DNA from: Flammeovirgaceae bacterium UBA6059
GTDB taxonomy: Bacteria; Bacteroidota; Bacteroidia; Cytophagales; Cyclobacteriaceae
Assembly: GCA_002435755.1 (NCBI GenBank)
Contig: DIYH01000002.1
Span: 248,001 to 312,000 of the forward strand
Length of the DNA stretch: 64,000 nt
Direction: 5' to 3'
Shown: positions 43,472 through 53,068 of the stretch, one piece after another
Position numbering within the stretch: the first letter of the stretch is position 1
Layout: every line of letters begins with the position of its first letter
Program-made: the position numbers and the translations under genes
The notes under the pieces: model-generated
What the model was told of the DNA's origin: nothing
Seen by the model: only the letters and a program-made list of their open reading frames with translations
The model's database searches: none

Positions 43472-45130
43472 ATGAAAAAATTCTTTCCAGTTCTATTCTT
43501 GGCAGGTATTGCATTTGGCTTTGCTGTTAGTGAAACTACCAAGCTTTTTGATCAATCCGATATCAAAGCTTCACAACGTCTCATCGGGGTGGATTTTACA
43601 GATGCTGAGATTGATACCATGCTGACCTATCTTGAGCGTAATCGTAAGGGCTATGACTCTATGCGTACCCGCAAATTGGACCCAAATGTGGTGCCATCGA
43701 TGGTGTTTACGCCATTCCCGGTAGGGCTCTCCATACCTGAAAATGAAGGTCCGATCGACTGGGAAGTGGATGAAACCCTGAAGCTGCCTAAAAACAAAGA
43801 GCAACTAGCCTACTACCCAGTGTGGAAGCTGGCCGGATTGATCAAATCGGGCAAAGTCACTTCACTGGAGCTGACGCAACTGTACCTGGAAAGAATTAAG
43901 AAGTATGATGATCAACTGCTTTCGTTTATCACCGTCACTGAGGAATTGGCGATAGCCCAGGCTAAGCGTGCAGACGAAGAGTTGGCTGCCGGAAAGTACA
44001 GAGGCATACTGCATGGAATACCATATGGTGTAAAAGATCTGGCCGCTGTACCCAACTATCCAACCACCTGGGGTGCAGAAGCTTACAAAGATCAGGTGAT
44101 CGATGAGACTGCTACTTTAGTCCAGAAGCTTGAGGATGCCGGTGCAGTGCTACTTGGAAAATTGGTGTCGGGTACGCTCGCTAGAGGAGATGTTTGGTTT
44201 GGTGGTAAAACTAAAAACCCCTGGGACCTTGAGCAGGGTGCCAGCGGCTCATCAGCCGGACCCGGCTCAGCGACTTCTGCTGGTCTTGTAGCGTTCTCCA
44301 TAGGTACAGAAACCCTTGGTTCTATTGTTTCACCCTCTACCCGCTGCGGGATCACAGGTCTCCGGCCTACCTACGGACGTGTGAGTAGGGCTGGCGTGAT
44401 GGCATTGTCATGGAGTATGGACAAAGCGGGCCCTATGTGTAGGGACGCACGAGATTGTGCCATTGTCCTTGATGCGATCAGAGGAGTGGACGGGATAGAT
44501 ATGACGGTGGTCGATGCAGGCTTTAACTATCTTGAAGATACGGACCTTAGCGGGATGAAGATCGGCTACTTCTATGAGCAATTTGAGGCAGACACCTCTG
44601 ACAATAGTGTGAACAATGATAAAACCTTAGAGATTATTCGATCAATGGGTGTCAACCTTGAGCAAGTGGAACTGCCCAAAGACTATCCTTTTAATGCTTT
44701 TGATATCATTCTGAGAGCTGAAGCGGGCGCTTTCTTTGACGACTTGATCCTGTCAAGGCGAGACAGTCTGTTGGTTGAGCAGCATAAGCGATCACGTGCC
44801 AATTCGCTTCGACAGGCAAGGTTTATTCCAGCAGTAGAATATCTGCAAGCTAATCGTCACCGACGCAACCTGATTGAAGATATGCATGAGAAGATGCAAA
44901 GATATGACCTGATTATCTCGTCGACTTTTGGAGGCAGGCAGTTACAGATTACCAACCTCACAGGTCATCCCTCTATGGCCATCCCCAATGGTTTTGACGA
45001 GAAAGGGCGCCCCACAAGTATCACACTGGTGGGTAACTTCTTTGATGAAGAAAAGCTAATTGCCTTTGCAGAAGCGTTCCAGGCAGCTACTGATTTTGAA
45101 GAGCAACACCCACCGAAGTTCTTAGATTGA
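43472..45130 (+). CDS. Secreted amidase (amidase signature family)
   Basis: 552 residues with an N-terminal signal segment (MKKFFPVLFLAGIAFGFAVS). The Ser-cisSer-Lys triad is complete: K188 in HGIPYGVKDL, the serine cluster at about 258-261 in GASGSSAGPG, and nucleophile S284 in ETLGSIVSPS. It is not GatA, which is cytosolic and lacks a signal peptide and the 100-residue N-terminal extension seen here. It hydrolyses some amide outside the cytosol. Confidence 0.9.
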   Translation: MKKFFPVLFLAGIAFGFAVSETTKLFDQSDIKASQRLIGVDFTDAEIDTMLTYLERNRKGYDSMRTRKLDPNVVPSMVFTPFPVGLSIPENEGPIDWEVDETLKLPKNKEQLAYYPVWKLAGLIKSGKVTSLELTQLYLERIKKYDDQLLSFITVTEELAIAQAKRADEELAAGKYRGILHGIPYGVKDLAAVPNYPTTWGAEAYKDQVIDETATLVQKLEDAGAVLLGKLVSGTLARGDVWFGGKTKNPWDLEQGASGSSAGPGSATSAGLVAFSIGTETLGSIVSPSTRCGITGLRPTYGRVSRAGVMALSWSMDKAGPMCRDARDCAIVLDAIRGVDGIDMTVVDAGFNYLEDTDLSGMKIGYFYEQFEADTSDNSVNNDKTLEIIRSMGVNLEQVELPKDYPFNAFDIILRAEAGAFFDDLILSRRDSLLVEQHKRSRANSLRQARFIPAVEYLQANRHRRNLIEDMHEKMQRYDLIISSTFGGRQLQITNLTGHPSMAIPNGFDEKGRPTSITLVGNFFDEEKLIAFAEAFQAATDFEEQHPPKFLD

Positions 45131-45136
45131 TTCCCA

Positions 45137-46678
45137 CTACTGATGTTGAGGCTTTAGCAGATCGTTCACTGCCTTTACGGGATTGAAAGTAATCAAAGGA
45201 ACTTCTACGAAAATGGTATTCCAGTCTGACATAGCTCCGTTCCAGAGCCCTGGGAGTTCCTGGGCTTTGAGATCCCTGCCACTTTTTGACTTCTGAGTAA
45301 TGAAACCAGTCATTGGGTCACGGTACTTGAGTAGGTCAAACTTTTCCCCTGTGTAGTCCTTTAGACTGCAAACAAGATCAACTGGATTAAAATGGGTAGC
45401 CTGATCGAATACTGCTTTTTGATTAGGATCATCAAGGCCTATTTGCGCGGTTTCTACCACTTGTAAAGAGACGGAACCATCACTATTCTTGGCCCAGAAT
45501 GGACCGCCACCGGTATCACCTTCGTTTTTGACCATTCCACAAACCCTGATCGGTCGATTCAGCTTGTTTCGTAGAATTTCTGTTTTTTCCTGAACTGTAC
45601 CATTGTCCAGATCAAGCTCTATACACAGATCCTTCTCCAGGAAATTGATAATCTCGTTGATCAATTCGCTGTTGACATCACTTTCAAGTAATTCGAGGTA
45701 CTGGAAGATTTTGTGCTGATACTCTGCAAGAATGCCTGAAATGATCTTTTTGTAAGTGTAAGTATCATCCTTTAAATGATCAGGAACGACATTGTCAATG
45801 TTCTTGATAATAGCCACATCGGCATCCAGTTCATTGAGGTTTTCTATCAACGCACCATGGCCTGCAGGTCTGAATAGTAATGTACCGTCATCTTCTCTAA
45901 AAGGTTGATTGTCCATGTCTACCGCAATCGTGTCGGTGGATGCCTTTTGTTGACTGAAGCTTACATCATATTGTACATTATATTGTTTTTCGTATTGCCC
46001 CTTGACATCCTCAATATGCGCTTTGAATTTTTCTTCATGCTCCGGAGATACTGTGAAGTGAATAGCCACTTTGCCGTTTTTGTCTTTGGCATAATGCGCT
46101 CCTTCTACAAGATGTTCTTCTACAGGTGTTCTATTGTAATCTTCATAGCTATGGAACTTCAGTAAACCTTTTGGAAGACTTCCATAGTCAAGGCCTGCTG
46201 ATGTAAGTAGACTCTTGAGTATTTTGACATATTCTCGTCTGACATGGGATTCTTCCAGTGCTTCTCCAGTTAACTCATGATGGTTGGCTTTCAGGTCATC
46301 ATAAAAAGCAAATTTTTCGAGGTGCTTGAAGAAACCGAATACTGAACTGTCGCTTTGGTTCTCCAAAAGCTTTTCATAGTCAGCATCAGAACCTGAATAA
46401 CTCTCCATAAAACTGAAGAGCAACTTGAACATTCGGCTTGCTGCACCCGAAGCAGGTACAAACTTTACAATTTTGCGGTTTCGAGTCAGGGCATCAAATG
46501 CTTCCATATGCTTTGAAATATCCGCTTCCCCGACCACTTTGATCCCATGGTCCCGTACTGCAGGCTTGACCAACGGTAGTGGAGGAAACCCCGACTTAAA
46601 AAAGTCAATTTGTGACTCTACCTGCTGTGGTGATGAACCTCTATTTTCTATGAATTTGATGTCTTCAGAACTGAACAT
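45137..46678 (-). CDS. DUF4301 family protein (nucleotidyltransferase-like)
   Basis: 513 residues. The N-terminal half matches DUF4301, with KFVPASGAASRMFK, which resembles the nucleotide-binding loop of sugar nucleotidyltransferases, and later FRPAGHGALIENLNELDADV and GMVKNEGDTGGGPFW. No signal peptide. The family is conserved in Bacteroidota; activity has not been shown to my knowledge. It converges with the amidase gene six bases away. Confidence 0.85.
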   Translation of the reverse strand: MFSSEDIKFIENRGSSPQQVESQIDFFKSGFPPLPLVKPAVRDHGIKVVGEADISKHMEAFDALTRNRKIVKFVPASGAASRMFKLLFSFMESYSGSDADYEKLLENQSDSSVFGFFKHLEKFAFYDDLKANHHELTGEALEESHVRREYVKILKSLLTSAGLDYGSLPKGLLKFHSYEDYNRTPVEEHLVEGAHYAKDKNGKVAIHFTVSPEHEEKFKAHIEDVKGQYEKQYNVQYDVSFSQQKASTDTIAVDMDNQPFREDDGTLLFRPAGHGALIENLNELDADVAIIKNIDNVVPDHLKDDTYTYKKIISGILAEYQHKIFQYLELLESDVNSELINEIINFLEKDLCIELDLDNGTVQEKTEILRNKLNRPIRVCGMVKNEGDTGGGPFWAKNSDGSVSLQVVETAQIGLDDPNQKAVFDQATHFNPVDLVCSLKDYTGEKFDLLKYRDPMTGFITQKSKSGRDLKAQELPGLWNGAMSDWNTIFVEVPLITFNPVKAVNDLLKPQHQ

Positions 46679-46844
46679 ATCGTGTACTCTTTACTCAAAT
46701 GCTAAAGTATGTAATATTAACAAGGTGCCAGAATATCGAAAAGTTAAGAATGCATTAATGACCCGATAATGTGAAATGCTATTGATTTGTACTTTTGATA
46801 GTTAGTTTTAGTTCAGTATTTTGTGTTTGGATAATCATATACGC

Positions 46845-47309
46845 ATGGAATCGAAGAAAGACCTCATTAACATAGCTCCAATTTTTTACGGGATCTCGAT
46901 GGTTCCAAAACACCACTGGGAGAGCTATGGCTTTGCCTTACTAGCGATAGCAGGTGCAGACGGAGATGTGTCGGACCCGGAGATGGATTGGTTGCTTCAA
47001 GATCTGGCCGAATCAGTGGGTGTACCTGAGGAGGTAGTTAATGCCTGGGAAGACTATAACTATGAGGAAGCTGACCTTGAGGAGATTTTTCTTTCCTTCA
47101 ACATCCATAGTACTGTCAATTTTGCCAAACTCTTGGTCTATGATGCTATCAGGATGGCTTCTGCCGATGATGATTTTGCTGATGATGAGCGTGATAGTAT
47201 GGGGGAGGCGGCCCAAATACTAAGATTATCCCCGGAGGCGATGCTTTCTATCGAAGCTCTGGTAGACTTAGAAAAAGCTGCTGAAAAACTAAGAGTCACC
47301 CTGTTTTAG
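46845..47309 (+). CDS. TerB-like protein of unknown function
   Basis: 154 residues from the ATG at 46845; an earlier TTG would add eight residues. Helical throughout, with GFALLAIAGADGDVSDPEMDWLL and YDAIRMASADDDFADDERDSM, two acidic helix pairs that resemble the metal-binding helices of TerB/tellurite-resistance folds. No membrane segment. A C2-like gene follows after 5 bases, so they form a unit. Confidence 0.65.
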   Translation: MESKKDLINIAPIFYGISMVPKHHWESYGFALLAIAGADGDVSDPEMDWLLQDLAESVGVPEEVVNAWEDYNYEEADLEEIFLSFNIHSTVNFAKLLVYDAIRMASADDDFADDERDSMGEAAQILRLSPEAMLSIEALVDLEKAAEKLRVTLF

Positions 47310-47314
47310 TCATA

Positions 47315-47680
47315 ATGTCAGCAAAGAAACACATAGTCAAGCTCCTTCACTTGTATTGTTATGCTAATGAAGAGCTTAAAGAAGATGAAGTCTTTATTAA
47401 ACACAAAGGCAAAAAGATCTGGCCGGTCAATAAGAAGTACGCGAGTCTTAAACCTGGTGAGAAGATAGAGATGAATGTTGAAATACCAGATGTAGAAGAA
47501 GGTGAGCTACTATCGCTGGAAGTCTGGGACTGGGATTTGTTTTCTGCCAATGACCATTTGGGTAGTGCTACTATGAAAGTGGATGGCCCGGGAGGTCCGT
47601 ATCTTGTTGATATGAGACCTTCCAGTACCGAAGAAACAGCTCGCTATTCGATACAGTGGCAGGTGCCCTGGTCCGAATGA
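47315..47680 (+). CDS. Small C2-like beta-sandwich protein
   Basis: 121 residues, no signal peptide. The core VIKH... KPGEKIEMNVEIPDV and LSLEVWDWDLFSANDHLGSA has the Asp-rich loop layout of C2 domains (WDWD-x4-ND), which bind calcium or phospholipid; the last strand is ARYSIQWQVPW. Bacterial C2-like proteins are few and mostly uncharacterised. It is co-transcribed with the TerB-like gene, and a shared calcium or metal link is only a guess. Confidence 0.6.
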   Translation: MSAKKHIVKLLHLYCYANEELKEDEVFIKHKGKKIWPVNKKYASLKPGEKIEMNVEIPDVEEGELLSLEVWDWDLFSANDHLGSATMKVDGPGGPYLVDMRPSSTEETARYSIQWQVPWSE

Positions 47681-47684
47681 TCCA

Positions 47685-48092
47685 CTAAGGCAGCTTTTCA
47701 GTGTGCATCACAGTGGCCTGACCATCTACAGCTATTTTATTGCGATCCTTCGAATAGACCCGAGTTGTAAACACTCCTTTGTGCTTTCCTTCTTCCACTG
47801 AGATAAGTTCGATTTTCGCATAGTATTCCTTGTCAGGAAAAACCGGCCGCTTGAACTGGAACTGTTGATCAATGTAGATACTGCCTGCGCCAGGAAACTG
47901 TGTTCCCATAATCTTGGAGATAATCGAAACAGAGAATATGCCATGAACAATCGGCTGCTTAAATGGAGTTTGGGCGGCATATGCTGCATCTAGATGTATC
48001 GGGTTTTTATCTCCTGATAGCTCGGCAAATTGATTCACCATTTCCTGTGTTATCACAAAATCTTCCTGGTACTGATCACCTACTTTCATCAT
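47685..48092 (-). CDS. MaoC-like hotdog-fold dehydratase
   Basis: 135 residues. The (R)-enoyl-CoA hydratase signature is present: AELSGDKNPIHLDAAYAA, with catalytic Asp and His, followed by FKQPIVHGIFSVSII and GSIYIDQQFQFKRPVFP. It hydrates enoyl-thioesters in fatty-acid or polyester metabolism. Cytosolic. It overlaps the stop of the outer-membrane protein gene upstream by ATGA. Confidence 0.9.
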   Translation of the reverse strand: MMKVGDQYQEDFVITQEMVNQFAELSGDKNPIHLDAAYAAQTPFKQPIVHGIFSVSIISKIMGTQFPGAGSIYIDQQFQFKRPVFPDKEYYAKIELISVEEGKHKGVFTTRVYSKDRNKIAVDGQATVMHTEKLP

Positions 48093-49144
48093 TGGCCTAG
48101 TGCTTTTTCGTATAGTTTTCTTGGAGGCACTAAATATACAGTAAATTCTAAGGTGTAGGCCGTGAACGGATTAGCCGAAATGATGGCGTTTCTTCTACGC
48201 TGACGTCTTTCGGAGACAAAAAAATTGAGATTTCGCTGTGCTCCCAGACCCACACTTGCCCAAAGAAAATCGTAGACCTCTCGATTCATTCCAATGAAGA
48301 GGCGTAGTTCGGACTGTCGTAGTTCGAGATTGGTGTAACCCGGCAGCACTTCTTCTTGCATATGGTAGCTAGCCCCTGATACTTCTATGCGTGCGTTGAA
48401 TTGCGTTTTGACGTCAGGAGTGTAGATGATTTTGGCACTCTTTGGTAGCAGTAGTTCCAGCATCCAGCGGCTGTTAAGGATCTTGTTATAGTTAAATACA
48501 GGGAAGACAGAAGGGATGCCAAGATCATATCCAGCATAAATACCATATGCTATTTCGGTATACGGATCACGTTGTTTACCATATACAACGGAGATATTTC
48601 CTTTAAAAAAACGGCTAAAACCAATGGCAGTTATTTTATCGCCATTCAGGTCCACACCAAATCTTGACTTGATGAACTTGCCGTTTTCTAAGTCACGCTT
48701 GAGATAAAACCGCATGCCAATACTACGCAATGATTTGTCCTCAAGGCGGTCGTAAAGAGGGTAGTTAGTGTCCTGGATATCTTCAAAACGAAATTGCTCG
48801 TGAGCATACGAAAGTCCCAGTGCCAGGCGTAGTTTAGGATTAAAAGTAAGCGGTACATTTAGCTTCAATCGCAATCTACGATTAGTGCTTACTTCCGCAC
48901 GCGAATCACCGAATTCAGTCGACTCAAGCCGCATTGGGTAGTCCCTTACGGCATTGTATTTGAATTCAAAAAATGTAGGACGAATGGCTTGAATTACCTT
49001 CAGAGAGGGCACATTGTTCTGCACTGTATCTTCTATATCCTGTCCCTGGGCTTGCGCTAATTCGGATAGAGTGCAAAGTCCAAAGGGTAGGAGCCAGCAA
49101 AAGATTTTGATACTTGCTTTGATAACAATGATTTTCTTGAACAA
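48089..49144 (-). CDS. Outer-membrane beta-barrel protein, DUF6268-like
   Basis: 351 residues. The frame opens at TTG (49142-49144); no ATG exists before the mature region, and the TTG gives a proper signal peptide ending SELAQAQ. Alternating strands such as RRLRLKLNVPLTF, LRLALGLSYAHEQFRF and SVVYGKQRDPYTEIAYGIYA point to a barrel of 12-14 strands. Function unknown. Coupled by ATGA to the MaoC-like gene. Confidence 0.75.
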   Translation of the reverse strand: MFKKIIVIKASIKIFCWLLPFGLCTLSELAQAQGQDIEDTVQNNVPSLKVIQAIRPTFFEFKYNAVRDYPMRLESTEFGDSRAEVSTNRRLRLKLNVPLTFNPKLRLALGLSYAHEQFRFEDIQDTNYPLYDRLEDKSLRSIGMRFYLKRDLENGKFIKSRFGVDLNGDKITAIGFSRFFKGNISVVYGKQRDPYTEIAYGIYAGYDLGIPSVFPVFNYNKILNSRWMLELLLPKSAKIIYTPDVKTQFNARIEVSGASYHMQEEVLPGYTNLELRQSELRLFIGMNREVYDFLWASVGLGAQRNLNFFVSERRQRRRNAIISANPFTAYTLEFTVYLVPPRKLYEKALGQ

Positions 49145-49228
49145 ACCTTGAATATACTGGTTTTTTGACCTCTTGTGGAAACTATTTCATCAAGTCTTGA
49201 ATTAACTTTTCATCAATCTAATAAGACT

Positions 49229-50008
49229 ATGAATTTTGAAGCAGACGTAATCGAGAGAAGCTCAGAGATACCTGTGATCGTGGACTTTTGGGCTCCCTGG
49301 TGTGGTCCTTGTCAGGCATTAGGACCAATTATAGAGCAACTTGCTGTTGAGGCCAGTGGTGTGTGGGAACTGATCAAGATCAATACCGACGACCATCCCG
49401 AATTGATGGAACGTTTTAAGATCAGGGGTATACCTGCAGTCAAAATGTTTGATAAAGGAGAAGTCATTGCCGAGTTCGGTGGGGCCCTGCCGAAATTTCA
49501 AATCGAAAAATGGCTGGATGAACATTTGCCTTCCGAGCAAAAACAAACATTTGCTGCAATTGTCGAACAACTTGAGTCCAACCCCAGTGATCTTGACGCT
49601 TTAGAATCATTTGTTGATGCTAATCCGGATTTTGTTGATGCTAAGATAATGCTGGCTAAAAGCCTCATCTTCTCTAATAAAGATGCTGCGGCTGAGCTAA
49701 TCGATCAGGTACGTCCCGGCCATCGTGACTATCATCAAGTGGAGCCTCTTGGCCATTTGCTAGAACTTATGGAACTTGAATTAAGAGATGAACACCCGAC
49801 ACAAGCTAAGCTTGTCAGCGTAAAAGGACATTTGCGGAATGCTGAATTCGACCAGGCTCTGGAGACTTTGATTTCAACAGTTATGGTAGATAAGTCTTAT
49901 TTAAAAGAACTACCACGACGAGCCACAGTAGCACTGTTTCAATGGTTGGGTCCCTCACATGAACTGACCAAAAAGTATCGCAGGAGGTTTGATATGGCGC
50001 TGTATTAG
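49229..50008 (+). CDS. Thioredoxin-domain protein with helical C-terminal part, CnoX/YbbN-like
   Basis: 259 residues from the ATG at 49229 (a longer frame adds 18 poor residues). The thioredoxin domain covers 1-105, with WAPWCGPC and the cis-Pro in IRGIPAVKMF. From 110 on it has TPR-like helices (FVDANPDFVDAKIMLAKSLIF, GHLRNAEFDQALETLI), as in CnoX, a chaperone-redoxin that protects proteins from hypochlorous acid. The intact CGPC means it may also reduce disulfides. No signal peptide. The next gene abuts stop to stop. Confidence 0.88.
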   Translation: MNFEADVIERSSEIPVIVDFWAPWCGPCQALGPIIEQLAVEASGVWELIKINTDDHPELMERFKIRGIPAVKMFDKGEVIAEFGGALPKFQIEKWLDEHLPSEQKQTFAAIVEQLESNPSDLDALESFVDANPDFVDAKIMLAKSLIFSNKDAAAELIDQVRPGHRDYHQVEPLGHLLELMELELRDEHPTQAKLVSVKGHLRNAEFDQALETLISTVMVDKSYLKELPRRATVALFQWLGPSHELTKKYRRRFDMALY

Positions 50009-50308
50009 TCAGTTGCTCATGGCATAACTGCGTGTGTGCTCAAAGTTGATGATATCAAGTAGCAAATCAGTAATATGCGTTGGGCTAACGGTAGGATGAA
50101 AGCCTTCATAACTGAAATTGATGATCGATCCATTTTCCATATTGAAGCTGATGATTCCCTTTTGCTTCAGGGGATACTTCTGAAGTACAGTGATCTCAAG
50201 CTTTGTTTCTGATTCATCATTTTCATAATGACAATTGATCGACCAGTTGAGTTTTGGGTCTTGTTTTGAGATTTCGTTCAACAGATTGATGAGAGTTATT
50301 TCGTCCAT
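50009..50308 (-). CDS. Small protein of unknown function
   Basis: 99 residues, no signal peptide. Two helices flank a beta-sheet: TLINLLNEISKQDPKLNWSI, TKLEITVLQKYPL, GIISFNMENGSIINFSYEGF, THITDLLLDIINFEHTRSY. It ends directly against the thioredoxin gene stop codon. I recognise no family; regular codon use and a clean ATG support a real gene. Confidence 0.6.
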   Translation of the reverse strand: MDEITLINLLNEISKQDPKLNWSINCHYENDESETKLEITVLQKYPLKQKGIISFNMENGSIINFSYEGFHPTVSPTHITDLLLDIINFEHTRSYAMSN

Positions 50309-50357
50309 AAGCAGCGTTTTGCGCTAGCACCACTCTCAATATACTACATCTGAAGGA

Positions 50358-50996
50358 CTAAGTAATAATACCGGACGATTTGGCGAACGCCGCGATTTGT
50401 GCGGTGTTGGACAAGTCTAGTTTACGCATGATGTTTCGTCGATGCGTATTGATGGTCAGGTCAGATAAGTTGAGCAAGTCACCGATCTCTATTGCCGATT
50501 TACCTTCTGCTATCAATCTTATGATTTCGCGTTCCCGTTTCGACAATTTAAGATTGTCTTTGATGTTTGAAGTAGCTGCGAGGATGTTCTCGACATCATC
50601 GAATACTTCAATATCATTATACACCTTATGGATGACATCAACCAGACGTTCAGTGTCAGTATTCTTGAGTAGGATGGCCCGGGCCCCAAGTTTTTTGAGT
50701 CTTCTTACAACAAACTCTTCCTGGTAGATCGTCAGGAAGATTACCTTCTTATCAGGATATTTCTTCTTGATGACCTCCATGCAGTCAAGGCCATTGAGGT
50801 TGGGCATATTAATATCTAGTATCAATATGTCAATCTCAGACCTATTTGGACCGGCCAAGGCGTCCAGCACCTGTTTCCCAGTGGAAAACTTGTACAGGAC
50901 ATTGAGCCCAGGACTATCGTTAATTATTTTTTCGATGCTCTCCATGATCATGGGGTGATCATCTGCGAGCAGCACATTGATGGCTGGCGACATCAT
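50358..50996 (-). CDS. NarL/LuxR-type response regulator
   Basis: 212 residues. Receiver domain with DDHP, phospho-Asp in DILILDINMPNLNG and Lys in ILLKNTDTERL; C-terminal LuxR helix-turn-helix KLSKREREIIRLIAEGKSAI and TINTHRRNIMRKL. Start at the first of two adjacent ATGs, overlapping the kinase stop as ATGA. It acts on unknown promoters together with the kinase at 50993-51757. Confidence 0.95.
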   Translation of the reverse strand: MMSPAINVLLADDHPMIMESIEKIINDSPGLNVLYKFSTGKQVLDALAGPNRSEIDILILDINMPNLNGLDCMEVIKKKYPDKKVIFLTIYQEEFVVRRLKKLGARAILLKNTDTERLVDVIHKVYNDIEVFDDVENILAATSNIKDNLKLSKREREIIRLIAEGKSAIEIGDLLNLSDLTINTHRRNIMRKLDLSNTAQIAAFAKSSGIIT

Positions 50997-51757
50997 AATC
51001 TTATCTCTATGACAAACTCACTTCCCTTAGCTAATTTGGAAGTTACATAAAGTTGGCCATTGAAGCTATCCACACGCGTACGAATTGTCTTGAGGCCGAT
51101 CCCCTCCTTAGTGGTCTGTGGGTCAAAACCTCGGCCATTGTCTGTAAACATGAGCGTGCAGTAGTCATCCTTAAAGTAGCTGATATCAATATTGATCTCG
51201 CTGGCACCTGAGTGTTTGATGGTATTACTCAGGAGTTCCTGGATGATCCTGAAGAACTCACGTCCAAGGTCTTCCGATTGATTATCCTCCAGGCCATGAC
51301 TTTGATAGTTGATCTCAATCTCTGCAGAGTTGGAGATGTTTTCTGTTATCTGTGCTATGGCCGTATCCAGGTTGCTACCGCCAAACAGGCCTTTGTGCAG
51401 TCGGTGAGAAATACCTCTAACGTCTTGTAAAGCATCTTCTACAAGTCCTTTTATCGGCTCCAGGTCGACTGAAGCATTTGCTGAAAGGCTATTAAGTTGT
51501 AAACCGATCACACCCAGCTGACTGCCTATACTATCATGTAGGTCAGCAGCGATACGCTGCTGCTCTTTTTGCTGCCCTTCAAGAAAACTATAGGTAGCCG
51601 CAATTTCCAGATCATCAAGCATCTCCTGGGTCTTACGTAATTCAAGTTCTTTTTTGGTGACTTTGCGTTGGTAGAGGAAGACGAAAACGATGATGGATAC
51701 TGCCATCAGGAGCATACCGGCAGTACCGACATACAAGATTAAAGCTTGCGATGACAT
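50993..51757 (-). CDS. NarX-type sensor histidine kinase
   Basis: 254 residues. One N-terminal membrane helix (ILYVGTAGMLLMAVSIIVFV), a coiled coil (RKVTKKELELRKTQEML), the HisKA_3 dimerisation helix with DLHDSIGSQLGVIGLQL, and an ATPase domain with NTIKHSGASEINIDI, DNGRGF and GIGLKTIRTRV. There is no periplasmic sensor, so a partner may supply the input. Upstream lies a fragment of a CPxxC-type gene. Confidence 0.93.
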   Translation of the reverse strand: MSSQALILYVGTAGMLLMAVSIIVFVFLYQRKVTKKELELRKTQEMLDDLEIAATYSFLEGQQKEQQRIAADLHDSIGSQLGVIGLQLNSLSANASVDLEPIKGLVEDALQDVRGISHRLHKGLFGGSNLDTAIAQITENISNSAEIEINYQSHGLEDNQSEDLGREFFRIIQELLSNTIKHSGASEINIDISYFKDDYCTLMFTDNGRGFDPQTTKEGIGLKTIRTRVDSFNGQLYVTSKLAKGSEFVIEIRL

Positions 51758-52052
51758 ATCAGTATTTGTTTTGAAATAAAGAAAAGGTTAAATAGGCAAG
51801 GTGAAAGTATGAATTAATGCCTAAAAAGAAAGAGTTGTAAGAGGCATTCGATAGTAAGCCAGAGAAAACAGGAAATATCTATGGTGCTATCCTGTCCGTT
51901 ATAGATTCTCCTTGACGTAATATGAAATGTGCTCTAGCTTCAAGCTAAACTGACACAGCGCCCATGTGAGTGCTTGATCATAGCACCCATTTGGTACAAA
52001 AAAGATTGCCTTGTAAAAGCAGTCTCTAGAATTATTTTGCCCACTAATCGAT

Positions 52053-52298
52053 TTAGAAGTCACACCACATAGGGCATGGCAATCCAAAAGCCAATATGTT
52101 TTCTTTTTCAGGCACAATTCCCAAAGGCAGCTTACCGTCAAATACTGGGAAAAGATCATTACCGTCGGCGGTCACCGGCACCAAGATGAGTTGTGTCTTA
52201 TCTTCATGAGGGCTGGCACTATTCCATCCTAAATAGGCTCGGATACTGATGACGGGGGCACCAGCATTTGATCGATTATACTCCCTGATGTTTTGGAG
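52053..52298 (-). pseudogene. 5'-truncated copy of the small CPxxC-tail protein gene
   Basis: The minus-strand frame ending at 52053 encodes a C-terminal piece that aligns with residues about 52-132 of the protein at 53732-54130: IREYNRSNAG with IEQYNGGDP, ISIRAYLGWNS with EGIRLYLAWDE, DKTQLILVPVTADGNDLFPV with DKTDIVFMPVTKDGNDLYPV, and the tail LPCPMWCDF with WPCPWDCYD. Similarity stops near 52298; further upstream the frame has no similarity and meets a stop at 52332-52334. The 5' half and start codon are gone. It faces away from an equally truncated permease fragment. No gene is visible in 51758-52052 downstream of it. Confidence 0.75.
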
Positions 52299-53021
52299 AG
52301 GCCAAAGACATGGCCCAATGCCATGAGAAGATTAGGGTTACCGGATGCTCAAGCTGCTCTCAATCAAAAGTTGCTATCATACGGAGATACTTTCAATATC
52401 GTCGGTGTAGCTGACAATTATCGTCATCAATCGCCAAAAACAAGTTATGAAGCCTTGCTGTTCTGGTATTTTAAAAATCCCTGGGGCCACTATTCAATTC
52501 GGTTAAAAGAGGATGTATCATCGGATTTGCTTGATAGAGTCAGCGCTTATTGGGAGTCTGCCTATCAGGATAAGCCATTGGAGTACTTTTTTCTCAAAGA
52601 GCATTACGAAGCACAGTACTCCGCGGAGCAAAAACTAGAATCAATTATGTGGTTATTTAATGGGTTATCCATTTTGGTTGCCTGTCTAGGCTTGTTTGGC
52701 CTGGCATCATTTATGACCAGAATCAGACTGAAGGAGCTTAGTATTCGTAAGGTCATTGGTGCCAACAGCGTACAACTATGGCTCCTGCTTACCTCGGATT
52801 TTATGAAGTTAGTCTTTGGATCTATGATAGCGGCAGTGCCCCTTTTTTATTTCGGCAGTGTCGAGTGGTTGGCACAATTTGAGCTGCAGATGACCCTTGG
52901 TCTATTGATGTTTATAGTGCCTTCGGGGGTTGTGGAGCTACTGTCATTAGCCATATTGAGCTATCGCATACTAAAGGCCCTTCGTCAAAACCCCACGCGA
53001 TGTTTACGGACTGAAGTATAG
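52293..53021 (+). pseudogene. 5'-truncated FtsX-like ABC permease fragment
   Basis: About 240 residues matching only the last third of an FtsX/MacB-like permease: AMRRLGLPDAQAALNQKL resembles EAIRLWGYQSPEQAVGTKL of the full-length permeases, then the soluble domain, the helix ILVACLGLFGLASFMTRIR, LKELSIRKVIGANSVQLWLL and the end LRQNPTRCLRTEV. The N-terminal prefix, first FtsX block and most of the periplasmic domain are missing. Only a TTG could start it. It belongs to a different subfamily from the two intact copies at 35-40 kb. It meets the CPxxC fragment head to head near 52300. Confidence 0.8.
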
Positions 53022-53068
53022 GCTCTGTTCAGTAGAATTATAGGCCTCTTGTTTCAATACTCTGAGCT

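Noticed and set aside
46790..46797. TACTTTTG, a perfect -7 match before the TerB-like gene
   Set aside because: No -33 TTG at the right distance was found, so I did not list it as a promoter, although it may still be one.
51899..52159. Minus-strand frame of 86 codons
   Set aside because: It overlaps, in another frame, the fragment that has real similarity to the CPxxC protein, and its translation looks random.
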